Part shown: positions 23,908 to 31,399 of the stretch, one piece after another
Layout of the letters: every line of letters begins with the position of its first letter
Position numbering within the stretch: the first letter of the stretch is position 1
Made by a program: the position numbers and the translations under genes
From: Actinomadura sp. BRA 177
Lineage (GTDB): Bacteria; Actinomycetota; Actinomycetes; Streptosporangiales; Streptosporangiaceae
Reading direction: 5' to 3'
Assembly: GCF_013372625.1 (NCBI RefSeq)
Contig: NZ_JABXFD010000499.1
Location: 1-44,204, forward strand
DNA: 44,204 nucleotides
Notes under the pieces: generated by a model
Told to the model about the DNA's origin: nothing
Databases searched by the model: none
What the model saw: the letters and a program-made list of their open reading frames with translations, nothing else

Positions 23908-24717
23908 ATGGACCGCATCGAGTGGGAGAGCCTGCCGACCACAGCGCGCGACGCCGTTCAGCGCGAGCTGGGCTCGCCGGTGAAGGTCGAGCAGATCGGC
24001 GACGGCCGGCGTTCCGCGCTCGCCGTCGTTGCCCATCTCGCCGCCGGGAGGGTGTTCCTGAAAGGCGCACCGCTGGATCACGAGCGCGCGGCCGCGCAAC
24101 TCGGCCGTGAGGCCAGCGTTAACCCGCACGTCCTAGCGGTTTCCCCGGCTCTGGTGTGCGATATGGAGGTCGGCGGGTGGCGGCTGCTCGGGTTCGAGTA
24201 CGAGGAGGGGCGGCGCGTGGACTACACGCCCGGCTCACGGGACCTGCCCGCCGTCTTGGACGCCCTCGCAACGGTGGACGGCCTGAAGGTGCCCGCCGGT
24301 GTGGACGTGCAGTGGTTCGAGGGCCGATGGTCTGATTACGCCGTGGTCCCCGAGCGTCTGCCCCGGATCGCCGGGACGGCGCTGCTGCACACCGACCTGA
24401 ACGCCGGGAACGTCCTGATGACCGGTGCGGGCGCGCGGCTGGTCGACTGGGGCATGGCGTCGCGCGGAGCGCCGCTGGTGAACCCGGCCGACCTGGTGGT
24501 CAACCTCATCGCGTGCGGCCACACTCCCAAGGACGCCGAGGCCGTCGTGTGCGACCTTGCCCCTTGGCGGCATGCCGCCCCCGAAGTGGTCGACTACTAC
24601 GCCCGGCTTCTGGCCACGACCTGGCTGGAGGCGTTCTGGACGCCCACTCACCCGTGGGCGCGGGCGGTCGTTGACGCGGCCGTCCGGTGGGCGATGTACC
24701 GACGCGACCGACATTAA
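23908..24717 (+). CDS. APH-fold phosphotransferase (kinase A)
   Basis: The 269-aa protein has an N-lobe with GRVFLKG (ATP Lys). The catalytic loop is LLHTDLNAGNVLMTG (D-x4-N) and the Mg site is ARLVDWGMASRGAP. A C-terminal helical region opens with PADLVVNLIACGHTPKDAE. ATG 23908 is preferred; GTG 23878 would overlap the preceding gene. It is a clear paralogue of the kinase at 36.4 kb: both share the DW-x5-RGA and LVV-x-L-x-A-x-GH-x-P-x-x-AE pattern. Such kinases commonly lie near WhiJ/Scr1-type modules in actinomycetes, as here. The substrate is unknown. Confidence 0.78.
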   Translation: MDRIEWESLPTTARDAVQRELGSPVKVEQIGDGRRSALAVVAHLAAGRVFLKGAPLDHERAAAQLGREASVNPHVLAVSPALVCDMEVGGWRLLGFEYEEGRRVDYTPGSRDLPAVLDALATVDGLKVPAGVDVQWFEGRWSDYAVVPERLPRIAGTALLHTDLNAGNVLMTGAGARLVDWGMASRGAPLVNPADLVVNLIACGHTPKDAEAVVCDLAPWRHAAPEVVDYYARLLATTWLEAFWTPTHPWARAVVDAAVRWAMYRRDRH

Positions 24718-24722
24718 GCACG

Positions 24723-24900
24723 TCAAGAGCGCCCCTCGCTCTTCCACTGGGGAGGACAGGGAGTCGTGCCGGTCGGGGACGAGCGCTTGCCCCGGCTTTC
24801 GGCGAGGTGCTCGACGATCTGCAGACCGCGGCCGTCGACATCGTCCTCCCGGACCGTCCTGCGGCGGGGACGGCCCGGGCCGACCCCATGGGTTCGCGGA
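24723..24900 (-). pseudogene. C-terminal remnant of an RsbW-like ATPase
   Basis: One minus-strand frame reads RRRTVREDDVDGRGLQIVEH, then LAESRGKRSSP, to a stop at 24723. This aligns with the G2 box of the intact ATPase at 38.7 kb (RRPDADDIRGRGLMIVEALA). No N box or start lies upstream, so only the last third or so of the gene is left. It faces away from the XRE-like remnant, repeating the divergent layout of the two intact modules. Confidence 0.5.
24725..24743. terminator. Hairpin between kinase A and the convergent ATPase remnant
   Basis: AAGAGCG-CCCCT-CGCTCTT forms a perfect 7-bp stem 7 nt after the kinase stop. No long T-tract follows, so its strength is uncertain. Confidence 0.45.
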
Positions 24901-24931
24901 CTCGCTTGATCCGATGGACTAGCACTGGCAC

Positions 24932-25080
24932 TGGATGGCCCATGACCTGCGCAGGTTCAGGCTCAGAAGCAGACCGTACGCAACTACGAGGCTAACGAGC
25001 GGAGGCTGACCGAGGAGCAGGCCGGCGCTGGGGAGTGGCAGACTGGCCCTCGATACCGCCGAGGTGTGGACGTTCGGGCG
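24932..25080 (+). pseudogene. Frameshifted remnant of an XRE-family regulator
   Basis: Two overlapping plus-strand frames read HWMAHDLRRFR, then AQKQTVRNYEANERRLTEEQ and WQTGPRY. In WhiJ/Scr1-type XRE proteins the same elements occur in this order (LRRLR..., TVSxxExGxRxLTxEQA, W-x-TG). The first and second parts are out of frame with each other and the middle of the HTH is missing. The rest of the gap up to the alkA-like gene holds nothing I recognise. Confidence 0.4.
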
Positions 25081-25179
25081 GGGCCCCCGAACGGATCGGC
25101 GCGCAGGGGCTGCGCGAGATCCCCTCGCGTCGACTGATCTAGCGCACTATGGAGTACTTGCGATGAATCTCCAGGCCAG

Positions 25180-26124
25180 GTGGCGGTGAGTCTGACTGAA
25201 CCGTCGTCCGGGGTGGCCGGGGAGGCGACCGCTGGGCGGCTCCCCGGCCGGGTTCGGGAGTGGCGGCCGCCTTGGCCGCTTGATCTTCATGGGACGGTCT
25301 CGCCGCATCGGCGGGGGCCTCATGATCCGGCGTTTCGGGTTGAGGAGGACGGGGCCGTTTGGCGGACGTCCTATACGCCGGAGGGGCCTGGGACGTTGCG
25401 GCTTCGGTGGGGCGGCGATGCCGTGGAGGCGACCGCTTGGGGGGCGGGGGCCGAGTGGTTGCTCGATGGGGTGCCTGAGTTGCTCGGCGTTGATGATGTG
25501 CCGGACGGGTTCGTCGCGCGGCATGACGTTGTGCGGGAGCAGGTGCGTCGGCGGCCGGGGTTGCGGGTCGGGCGGTCGCGGCGGGTCTTTGAGGCGCTTG
25601 GGCCGGCTGTTATGGAGCAGAAGGTGTTGGCGCCGGAAGCGTGGCGGGGGTGGGGTTACCTACTGCGGCGGTTCGGGGAGCCGGCGCCGGGGGCGCCGCA
25701 TATGCGGGTTCCGCCGCCGCCTGAGGTGTGGGTCCGGATTCCCTCGTGGGAGTGGCATCGGGCCGGGCTGGAGGCCGTCCGGGCCCGGACGATCATCGGG
25801 GCCGCGCGGGTCGCGAAGCGGCTGGAGGAGGACGCCGGGGAGGCGCGGCTCAGGTCGCTGCCCGGTGTCGGGGTCTGGACGGCCGCCGAGGTTCGGCAGC
25901 GGGCGGTCGGTGATCCCGACGCCGTCTCCGTCGGCGACTACAACCTGCCCGGTCTGGTGGGCTGGGCGCTGGCCGGCCGGAAGGTCGACGACGCCGGGAT
26001 GCTGGAACTGCTGGAGCCCTACGCCGGTCATCGGTACCGGGTCACCCGGCTGCTGGAATCGTCCGGGAGGCGCCCGCCGAGGCGCGGCCCCCGTTTGCCC
26101 GTCCGGGACTACCGGCGGTTTTGA
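25180..26124 (+). CDS. AlkA-type DNA-3-methyladenine glycosylase (HhH-GPD)
   Basis: The 314-aa protein has an N-terminal beta region. The HhH-GPD superfamily core follows with ALGPAVMEQKVLAPEAWRGW, the helix-hairpin-helix LRSLPGVGVWTAAEVRQRAV and the catalytic Asp in DAVSVGDYNLPGLVGW. A basic tail closes it. It excises alkylated bases in base-excision repair. Start GTG 25180 or GTG 25186. Its last 83 nt overlap the 3' end of the convergent 70-aa membrane protein gene. Its 3' part is duplicated at 33.7 kb. Confidence 0.85.
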   Translation: MAVSLTEPSSGVAGEATAGRLPGRVREWRPPWPLDLHGTVSPHRRGPHDPAFRVEEDGAVWRTSYTPEGPGTLRLRWGGDAVEATAWGAGAEWLLDGVPELLGVDDVPDGFVARHDVVREQVRRRPGLRVGRSRRVFEALGPAVMEQKVLAPEAWRGWGYLLRRFGEPAPGAPHMRVPPPPEVWVRIPSWEWHRAGLEAVRARTIIGAARVAKRLEEDAGEARLRSLPGVGVWTAAEVRQRAVGDPDAVSVGDYNLPGLVGWALAGRKVDDAGMLELLEPYAGHRYRVTRLLESSGRRPPRRGPRLPVRDYRRF

Positions 26125-26254
26125 CCGGGTCCGGGGTGGAGCGGCGGCGCAGCCAGAAGTTGTTCGGGGTCCAGTCGAGGCCGTCCCGGCTGTCGGCGCC
26201 GAACAGGGGGCCGAGGACGGCCAGGGCGATGATGATGCCGAGCACGTACAGCAT
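26042..26254 (-). CDS. Small membrane protein (70 aa), copy 1
   Basis: ATG 26254 follows an ideal GGAG by 7 nt. The N-terminal half is a membrane helix (MLYVLGIIIALAVLGPLFGA), then DSRDGLDWTPNNFWLRRR; the C-terminal 30 residues are low complexity and overlap the end of the alkA-like gene. A hydrophobic helix followed by DSRDGxDW looks like a conserved actinobacterial small-protein motif, but I cannot name a function. It is divergent from lysR. A second intact copy lies at 33.75 kb. Confidence 0.65.
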   Translation of the reverse strand: MLYVLGIIIALAVLGPLFGADSRDGLDWTPNNFWLRRRSTPDPVKTAGSPGRANGGRASAGASRTIPAAG

Positions 26255-26390
26255 GGTCTTGCTCCTTTGGGATCGCTGAGGGGCGTTCCCGCGCGGGGCG
26301 ATCGGCGGAGCCGGGGTGTCCGTCTCTTTCCGTCGCACCTACAGTTTGACTCAGTCCAACGTTCAGGTCCAGCGACCGTTTCTGGAGGGA

Positions 26391-26411
26391 TTGTGTAAGA
26401 ATCTCTTCACT
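26391..26411. promoter_or_regulatory. Putative lysR promoter/operator with imperfect inverted repeat
   Basis: GTGTAAGA-ATC-TCTTCACT, ending one base before the lysR ATG, is an imperfect inverted repeat and contains a -10-like TAAGAAT. It is conserved in the duplicated copy (34102-34121), where TGTGTAAG and CTTCACA improve the symmetry. Autoregulation by LysR is a guess. Confidence 0.35.
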
Positions 26412-27356
26412 ATGCTGGATCTCGGACGGTTGCGGGTGCTTCGAGAGCTCAAGCTGCGCGGGACGCTGGGGGCGGTGGCCGATTCGCTCGGGTACACGCC
26501 CTCTGCGGTGTCGCAGCAGTTGGCGCAGTTGCAGAAGGACGTCGGTGTGCCGGTGGTCGAGCGGGCCGGGCGGCGGCTGCGGCTGACCACGGCGGGCGAG
26601 GTGCTCGCGGAGCATGCGGAGACGCTGCTGGCGCAGGCCAAGCGGGCCGAGGAGGCGACGGTCGCGGCCAGCGGGCGGGTCGCCGGGGTTGTGCGGCTTG
26701 TCGGGTTTCAGACGGCGTTGCTGCATGTGCTGGCGCCTGCCTTGCCGCGGCTGGCGCGGGAGTATCCCGAGCTTGTCGTGGATGTTCTGGACGAGGAGTT
26801 CCACCGGGTTCTGCAGGCGCTGGTGTTGCAGGAGATCGATGTCGTCCTGACCGATGAGTACTCGCATCTGCCGCGTCCGAGGCGTCCCGAGTTGACGTCC
26901 GAGGTGCTCGTGACCGAGATGATGCGCGTTGCTCTGCCTGAAGATCATCCGCTGGCGTTGGACGGGGCGCCGGTGCGGCTGGCCGATCTCTCGGGGTGTC
27001 GCTGGGTGACCGGGCATGTCGGGACGAACCACGCCGATCTGCTGGAGCGGACGTGTGTGGAGCTGGGCGGGTTCCGGCCTGATGTGCGGTATCGGTCGAA
27101 TGATCTGCTGATCATGTTCGCGATGGTCGCTGCGGGTGGCGCCGTTTGCCTGATTCCGGACCTGGCGCTTGCTGAGCGGGAGGAGGGCATTGTTGTCCGG
27201 GATGTGGCCGATGCCCCCGTTGACCGCCGCATGGTGTTGTGGACGCGGATCGGTGCCGAGGTGCGGCCGTCGGTTCAGGCCGTTCTGGAGGAATTGCGGA
27301 GGTCGGCCGATGTGCTGGTCGAGCGGCGTCCCAGCTGTCTTCGCGGTGCGCCCTGA
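26412..27356 (+). CDS. LysR-family transcriptional regulator
   Basis: The 314-aa protein has a standard winged HTH (LRVLRELKLRGTLGAVADSL and YTPSAVSQQLAQLQKDVGVP, residues 1-60), a linker helix and a periplasmic-binding-like effector domain (VRLVGFQTALLHVLAPALPR, AAGGAVCLIPDLAL). ATG 26412 sets the HTH at the very N-terminus as in the family; the frame is open to 26316. Its stop abuts the stop of the convergent solute-binding-like gene. Its promoter region is duplicated at 34.1 kb. The target is unknown, possibly the divergent small membrane protein. Confidence 0.9.
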   Translation: MLDLGRLRVLRELKLRGTLGAVADSLGYTPSAVSQQLAQLQKDVGVPVVERAGRRLRLTTAGEVLAEHAETLLAQAKRAEEATVAASGRVAGVVRLVGFQTALLHVLAPALPRLAREYPELVVDVLDEEFHRVLQALVLQEIDVVLTDEYSHLPRPRRPELTSEVLVTEMMRVALPEDHPLALDGAPVRLADLSGCRWVTGHVGTNHADLLERTCVELGGFRPDVRYRSNDLLIMFAMVAAGGAVCLIPDLALAEREEGIVVRDVADAPVDRRMVLWTRIGAEVRPSVQAVLEELRRSADVLVERRPSCLRGAP

Positions 27357-28337
27357 TCAGGTCTTCCAGGACGAGAGCGCCTCGTCGATCTCCTCGCGGG
27401 TGGGCAGCCGCAGGGATTTCGGCGCCTTCTCGGGGAGGTCGTACTCGTGCGCATAGGCGGCCGTCATGGTGCCGTCGGGCGTGCGGAAGCCTGCGCGTTG
27501 CAGGATGTCGCGGGCTGAGCGCGTGCCGAGGGCCGCTTGGAACGCTTCCGCCGCGTCACGCCGCCGCGGGTCCTTCGTGATGACGGCGTAGGGGTGGTCG
27601 AGCATGAGCGTGCCTTCGTCCGGCATGAGGCTGACCACTGGGTTCGGACGGTGGGTCTCGTTATAGGCGACCACTGCCTGCTCTGTGGTGACCGCCAGGG
27701 GACGGTCGAACCGTTCGGCGCCGACCAGTCCGGCCAGGGTCGCTGTTGAGCCGCCGTTCTTGCGGAGCGCCTTGGCCACGTCCGCCTTCTTGTCGACCTG
27801 CTCGATCGCGATCATGGCGATGGTTCCGGTCATGCCGGTGCCGGGGTCGGCCACGATCCGCTGCAGAGCGAGCCCGCCCGCCTTGTCCTTGGCCAGGAGT
27901 TTCCAGCCGATGTCGAGGTCGGCGTCCTCGAACTCCTTCTCCACCGAACGCGTGGTCGCGAGCACGACCGGCGTCGAGGCCACGGACGGCGCCGTCACCG
28001 GGGTGCCCTCCCGGACGATGGTCAGCCACAGCGACGACTCCGGCACCCACGCGTCCGTGTCGCCCTCGTAGGCGGCGGGCGCGACCCGCGTGACCGAGGC
28101 GCGGACGCAGCGTCCGCTCACCCGGTGCTTCTCCACGTTGAAGCGGGACGCCACGTCGCTCAGCGCGGGCGCGATGTCCGGCTGCGCGGCGACGGTGATC
28201 CGCACCGGTGCGCCGGAGCAGGCCGGCGTGGAGAACAGGCCGGACGCCCACGCCCCGCCGACGGCGCCCGACAGCAGCAGCGCCGCGGCGGCCCAGACCG
28301 CCGGGCGCCGCCAGACCGGGCGCGTCTCCTCGTCCAC
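27357..28337 (-). CDS. Membrane-anchored solute-binding-like protein, probably lacking its usual VWA domain
   Basis: The 326-aa protein has an N-terminal membrane helix (AVWAAAALLLSGAVGGAWAS) and then an extracellular SBP_bac_11-type domain (ITVAAQPDIAPALSDVASRF, GDTDAWVPESSLWL, VVLATTRSV, YNETHRPNPVVSLMPDEGTLMLDHPYAVI). In the actinobacterial family I know, this part is followed by a von Willebrand A domain. Here it stops right after EALSSWKT, where VWA would begin. GTG 28337 is chosen because TATGAC stands exactly 6 nt upstream; GTG 28376 is the frame start. It may be a natural short form or a truncation. Confidence 0.72.
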   Translation of the reverse strand: MDEETRPVWRRPAVWAAAALLLSGAVGGAWASGLFSTPACSGAPVRITVAAQPDIAPALSDVASRFNVEKHRVSGRCVRASVTRVAPAAYEGDTDAWVPESSLWLTIVREGTPVTAPSVASTPVVLATTRSVEKEFEDADLDIGWKLLAKDKAGGLALQRIVADPGTGMTGTIAMIAIEQVDKKADVAKALRKNGGSTATLAGLVGAERFDRPLAVTTEQAVVAYNETHRPNPVVSLMPDEGTLMLDHPYAVITKDPRRRDAAEAFQAALGTRSARDILQRAGFRTPDGTMTAAYAHEYDLPEKAPKSLRLPTREEIDEALSSWKT

Positions 28338-28343
28338 GCGTCC

Positions 28344-28349
28344 GTCATA
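28344..28349 (-). promoter_or_regulatory. -10 element for leaderless transcription of the solute-binding-like gene
   Basis: Minus-strand TATGAC, six bases, then GTG 28337. It decides between the two possible starts. Confidence 0.4.
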
Positions 28350-28413
28350 CAGGATCGAAGACGAACCTGCGTTCACTTGCGGCGTGTCGCCCTAAACGCC
28401 CCCTCCATAAGTA

Positions 28414-29130
28414 TCAGCCGGCGGTCTGCCCGCCATCGACCGAGAGCACGGTGCCGTTGACATATGAGGCCGCCGGCGACGCCAGCCATGCCACGGCGCG
28501 AGCCAATTCTTCGGCACGGCCGATTCTTCCCATCGGAAGGCCGCTTCCGATCTGTTCACGCATCGCTGCTGGCAGGTCAAGGGTGCCCCCGGACTCGGTA
28601 GTACCTGGGGCCACTGCGTTAACCCGGACGCCCCGTCCCGCCTGTTCCAGCGCGGCCGACCTGGTCAGTCCGATCACGCCGTGTTTCGCGGCTGCGTAGG
28701 CGGCCATTCCGCCGACGCCTCGAAGGCCAGCCGATGAGGCCACGTTCACTATGCACCCACCGTCTGGAAGTGCCGCTAGTTCATACTTCATGGCAACGGC
28801 CACGCCACGCAGGTTCACGGCCAGCACCTGGTCGAGGTCATCGAGGTCCAGGCGGTCGAGCGGCGCGATCGGTTGAGCCATGCCGATGTTGTTGACCGCC
28901 ACGGACAACCCGTCCGAACGATCCACCAACTCCGCCACCGCGGCGGCGTCGCGAACGTCGAGCGCGAACGCATCGACCTTTGCGCCGCTTGCCCTCAGAT
29001 CCGCGGTCAGCGCCTTCAGCCCTTCGGCGTTCCTTGCGGCCACCATCAGCGCTAGACCCGCCTGGGCCAGTTCGGCGGCGATGGCGCGACCGATCTGTCC
29101 GTTGGCTCCCAGTACCAACGCCCGCGTCAC
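28414..29130 (-). CDS. Short-chain dehydrogenase/reductase (SDR)
   Basis: The 238-aa classical SDR has the cofactor loop VLGANGQIGRAIAAEL (a GxxGxxG variant), NNIGMAQ after beta-4, the Ser of NVASSAG, the YAAAK catalytic pair and the substrate/cofactor loop VNAVAPGTTESGG. The missing basic residue after beta-2 (AARNAEG has R) leaves NADPH likely. Start GTG 29130, with GGAG 5 nt upstream; it overlaps the MarR stop by 4 nt (GTGA), so it is coupled to its probable regulator. The substrate is unknown. Confidence 0.9.
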   Translation of the reverse strand: MTRALVLGANGQIGRAIAAELAQAGLALMVAARNAEGLKALTADLRASGAKVDAFALDVRDAAAVAELVDRSDGLSVAVNNIGMAQPIAPLDRLDLDDLDQVLAVNLRGVAVAMKYELAALPDGGCIVNVASSAGLRGVGGMAAYAAAKHGVIGLTRSAALEQAGRGVRVNAVAPGTTESGGTLDLPAAMREQIGSGLPMGRIGRAEELARAVAWLASPAASYVNGTVLSVDGGQTAG

Positions 29131-29648
29131 GACTGCTCCGGGGCACTCATGTGGTGGATGGACTCGTTGGTAGAGCCGGCACGGTCCCGCGGCTCGACAG
29201 CGAGGCAGAGCTTGTCCCAGATGCGCCGCATGTTGGCGAGGTCGGTCTCGTCGAGGGGCGCGACAAAGTGCTCGTAGGCCACGGCAGCGAAGGTCTTTTG
29301 CACCGCTGCCGTATAGCGGCGGCCGCTTGGCGTCAGGCTGATGAGCGAGATCCGGCCGTCGTTCTGGACCGCCTGGCGTCGGAGATGGCCTTCGTTGACG
29401 AGTTCCTGGATGACCCGCGACGCCCGGGATGGGCTGACGCTGACGAGTTCGCCCGCCAGCGTCCGCACGGATGTCGGGCCGGCTTTGGCCAGCCGGCAAA
29501 GGATTTCGCAGGTACTGAAGGAGATGCCATGGCGATCGGCAAGGGCGGCTTCGACTCGGGCCATCACGGTGGCGTGGCTGAACAGCAACGCCAGCCAGGC
29601 GGCCTCCTCTTCGTATGTGAGGGCACTTCGCCCGCCGGTGGTTGTCAT
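29127..29648 (-). CDS. MarR-family regulator (of the SDR and the divergent oxidoreductase genes)
   Basis: The 173-aa protein has a dimerisation helix (ALTYEEEAAWLALLFSHATV) and a winged HTH (STCEILCRLAKAGPTSVRTL, SPSRASRVIQELVNEGHLRR), with the wing QNDGRISLISLTPSGRRY. Its C-terminal helix is typical of MarR. ATG 29648 is preferred. The first gene of a MarR-SDR pair, it is transcribed away from an MDR/DsbA-like pair. A palindrome overlapping the -10 of the divergent gene is a plausible operator, so it probably represses both operons until an electrophile or aromatic ligand binds. Confidence 0.87.
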   Translation of the reverse strand: MTTTGGRSALTYEEEAAWLALLFSHATVMARVEAALADRHGISFSTCEILCRLAKAGPTSVRTLAGELVSVSPSRASRVIQELVNEGHLRRQAVQNDGRISLISLTPSGRRYTAAVQKTFAAVAYEHFVAPLDETDLANMRRIWDKLCLAVEPRDRAGSTNESIHHMSAPEQS

Positions 29649-29704
29649 ATTTCCGAGTATAGCCGCCAGCAGGGTCGTGAGCAGGTAGATGCGCGCGAAC
29701 CTAA

Positions 29705-29723
29705 ATGCGTGCGATACACTCAT
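29705..29723. promoter_or_regulatory. Putative MarR operator overlapping a -10 element
   Basis: ATGCGTG-CGATA-CACTCAT is an inverted repeat with one mismatch. It covers the -10-like TACACT (29715-29720), which stands 9 nt before ATG 29730. Its position in the 81-nt gap between marR and the oxidoreductase fits repression. Confidence 0.5.
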
Positions 29724-29729
29724 GTGATC

Positions 29730-30704
29730 ATGAAGGCTTATGTGAGGATCGATACGGTCGACCAGCGGGTCGAGCTCGCCGACGTCGAGGTGCCATCGCC
29801 CGACGCTGACGAGGTCGCCCTCGAGGTCCATGCGTTCGGCGTCGGCGTCCACGACCGGTACTTCATCTCGCCGGAGGTGGCCGTCCCCTACGTCATTGGT
29901 CTGGAGGCCGCCGGTGTCGTCACCGCTGTGGGCTCGGCGGTGCACGGCGTCGCGGTGGGTGACCGGGTCATGGCGACCACCATGATGAACCCGAAAGGCG
30001 GCACGTGGGCCGAGTCGGTGGTCGTCAATCAGCGCGGTGTCGCGCCGATTCCGGACGAGTTCGACTTCACGACCGCGGCGGCCATCCCGATAGCCGGCGA
30101 TGCGGCCGTGGAATGCATGCACACCCTCGGAATGCAGCCGAACCAGACCCTGTACGTGGCCGGTGCCTCCGGTGCCATCGGCACGCTTGTCGTGCAGCTG
30201 GCGGCTCAGCGGGGCGTGCGAGTCGTCGGCGCGGCGTCGCCGGCCAACCACGACTACGTCCGATCCCTCGGCGCGGAGCTGGCGGTCGACTACCGCGATC
30301 CGGCGTGGGCCGACGCGGTGCGGGCTTGGGCGCCCGGGGGCGTCGACTCGGCCCTGGCCATCCAGCCCGGCACGCCTGCGTCAAGCCGGGCCGTCGTGCG
30401 CGACGGCGGGCACCTCGTCAGCGTGTCGGGTGATCCCTGCCCGTCCGAGCGGGGCATCTTCGTTGAGCAGTTCGCCCACCGGCCGGACGTGGGCGCCGAC
30501 ATGGCCGAGCTGGTCGAGGCGATCGCTCACGGGCGGATCAATCTCGAGATCGAGCGGGTCTACGCCTTCGATGAGGCGCTGGCGGCGCTGGAGAAAACCG
30601 AGACCCGCCACGCCCGAGGCAAGGTCGTCGTCGAGGTCCGTCGAGCGGGGACATCGGCGACGAAGGGGCACCCGGCGCCGTCGGCGGGGACCGAGCGTGG
30701 CTGA
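29730..30704 (+). CDS. MDR-family NADP-dependent oxidoreductase (quinone reductase-like)
   Basis: The 324-aa medium-chain dehydrogenase has no structural-zinc cysteine cluster, so it is of the zeta-crystallin/quinone reductase type. It carries the GroES-like fold (VALEVHAFGVGVHDRYF, VIGLEAAGVVTAVGSAVHGV), the nucleotide site TLYVAGASGAIGTLVVQLA and a C-terminal YAFDEALAALEKTETRHARGKVVVEV. It reduces quinones, enones or aldehydes with NADPH. ATG 29730; GTG 29724 is possible. The next gene overlaps by 8 nt. Its location opposite a MarR regulator suggests a detoxification role. Confidence 0.88.
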   Translation: MKAYVRIDTVDQRVELADVEVPSPDADEVALEVHAFGVGVHDRYFISPEVAVPYVIGLEAAGVVTAVGSAVHGVAVGDRVMATTMMNPKGGTWAESVVVNQRGVAPIPDEFDFTTAAAIPIAGDAAVECMHTLGMQPNQTLYVAGASGAIGTLVVQLAAQRGVRVVGAASPANHDYVRSLGAELAVDYRDPAWADAVRAWAPGGVDSALAIQPGTPASSRAVVRDGGHLVSVSGDPCPSERGIFVEQFAHRPDVGADMAELVEAIAHGRINLEIERVYAFDEALAALEKTETRHARGKVVVEVRRAGTSATKGHPAPSAGTERG

Positions 30705-31347
30705 GCCGGTGCGCCTCGAGGTGTGGTCTGACATCTCGTGCCCGTGGTGCTACATCGCAAAGCGCCGGCTCGACCAGGCGCTGGCCGGCGCAGCCGTCGG
30801 CACCGATCTCACCGTGACGTACCGGAGCTTCCAGGTGTCGCCCGACGCGCCGCAGGACTTCGAAGGGTCGGCCTTTGACTTCCTCGTGCACCATAAGGGC
30901 ATCCCGGCCGCCCAGGTCAGGCAAGGCATGACCCAGGTCGCACGCATCGCCGCCTCGGTCGGACTGGTCTACGACGTGGAGCGCCTATCGCCGGCGAATA
31001 CGGGCAAGGCCCACCAGGTCCTGCACCTTGCCAGGGCCCGCGGCGCCCAACTGGCAATGGTCGACCGGCTATTTGCCGCTTTCTTCGCGGAGGGACGAGC
31101 GATCAGCCGAGACGGTGTGCTCGCTGAGCTCGCCGGCGACGTCGGCCTCGAAGGCGAGGAGGTACGGGAAGTGCTGCGCACCGGCGAGTTCGCCCAGGCG
31201 GTACGGGCGGACATCGACGCCGGACTCGCCCTCGGGCTCACGGGCGTCCCGTTCTACGTCATCGACGGGGTCCGCCGCCTCCCGGCCACCCAGGCCCCCG
31301 AGACCATGGCGGCGCTTCTCAAGTCCGGCGATCCGACGGTTCGGTGA
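30697..31347 (+). CDS. DsbA-family (FrnE-like) disulfide oxidoreductase
   Basis: The 216-aa cytoplasmic protein opens with VRLEVWSDISCPWCYIAKRR, carrying the CPWC active site of the FrnE/2-hydroxychromene-2-carboxylate isomerase-like DsbA class. It continues with a helical insertion (PANTGKAHQVLHLARARG) and the cis-Pro GVPFYVIDG. Start GTG 30697, with GGGGA 6 nt upstream; it overlaps the MDR stop by 8 nt. FrnE-like proteins occur in polyketide and stress loci as thiol oxidoreductases. Here it probably works with the oxidoreductase under MarR control. Confidence 0.9.
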   Translation: MAEPVRLEVWSDISCPWCYIAKRRLDQALAGAAVGTDLTVTYRSFQVSPDAPQDFEGSAFDFLVHHKGIPAAQVRQGMTQVARIAASVGLVYDVERLSPANTGKAHQVLHLARARGAQLAMVDRLFAAFFAEGRAISRDGVLAELAGDVGLEGEEVREVLRTGEFAQAVRADIDAGLALGLTGVPFYVIDGVRRLPATQAPETMAALLKSGDPTVR

Positions 31348-31399
31348 CAGCACAAGCCCTGCGCGCGATCACGCTTCGGCTCGAACGGCAAGGAGAGCG

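Larger units (their letters stand above)
25681..26424. repeat. Direct repeat, copy 1 (alkA 3' part, small membrane protein, lysR promoter and start)
   Basis: This block recurs at 33668-34136 in the same orientation. By eye roughly nine bases in ten agree over the shared parts. Bases about 25744-26023 are absent from copy 2, and 26340-26362 is divergent. Confidence 0.85.
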
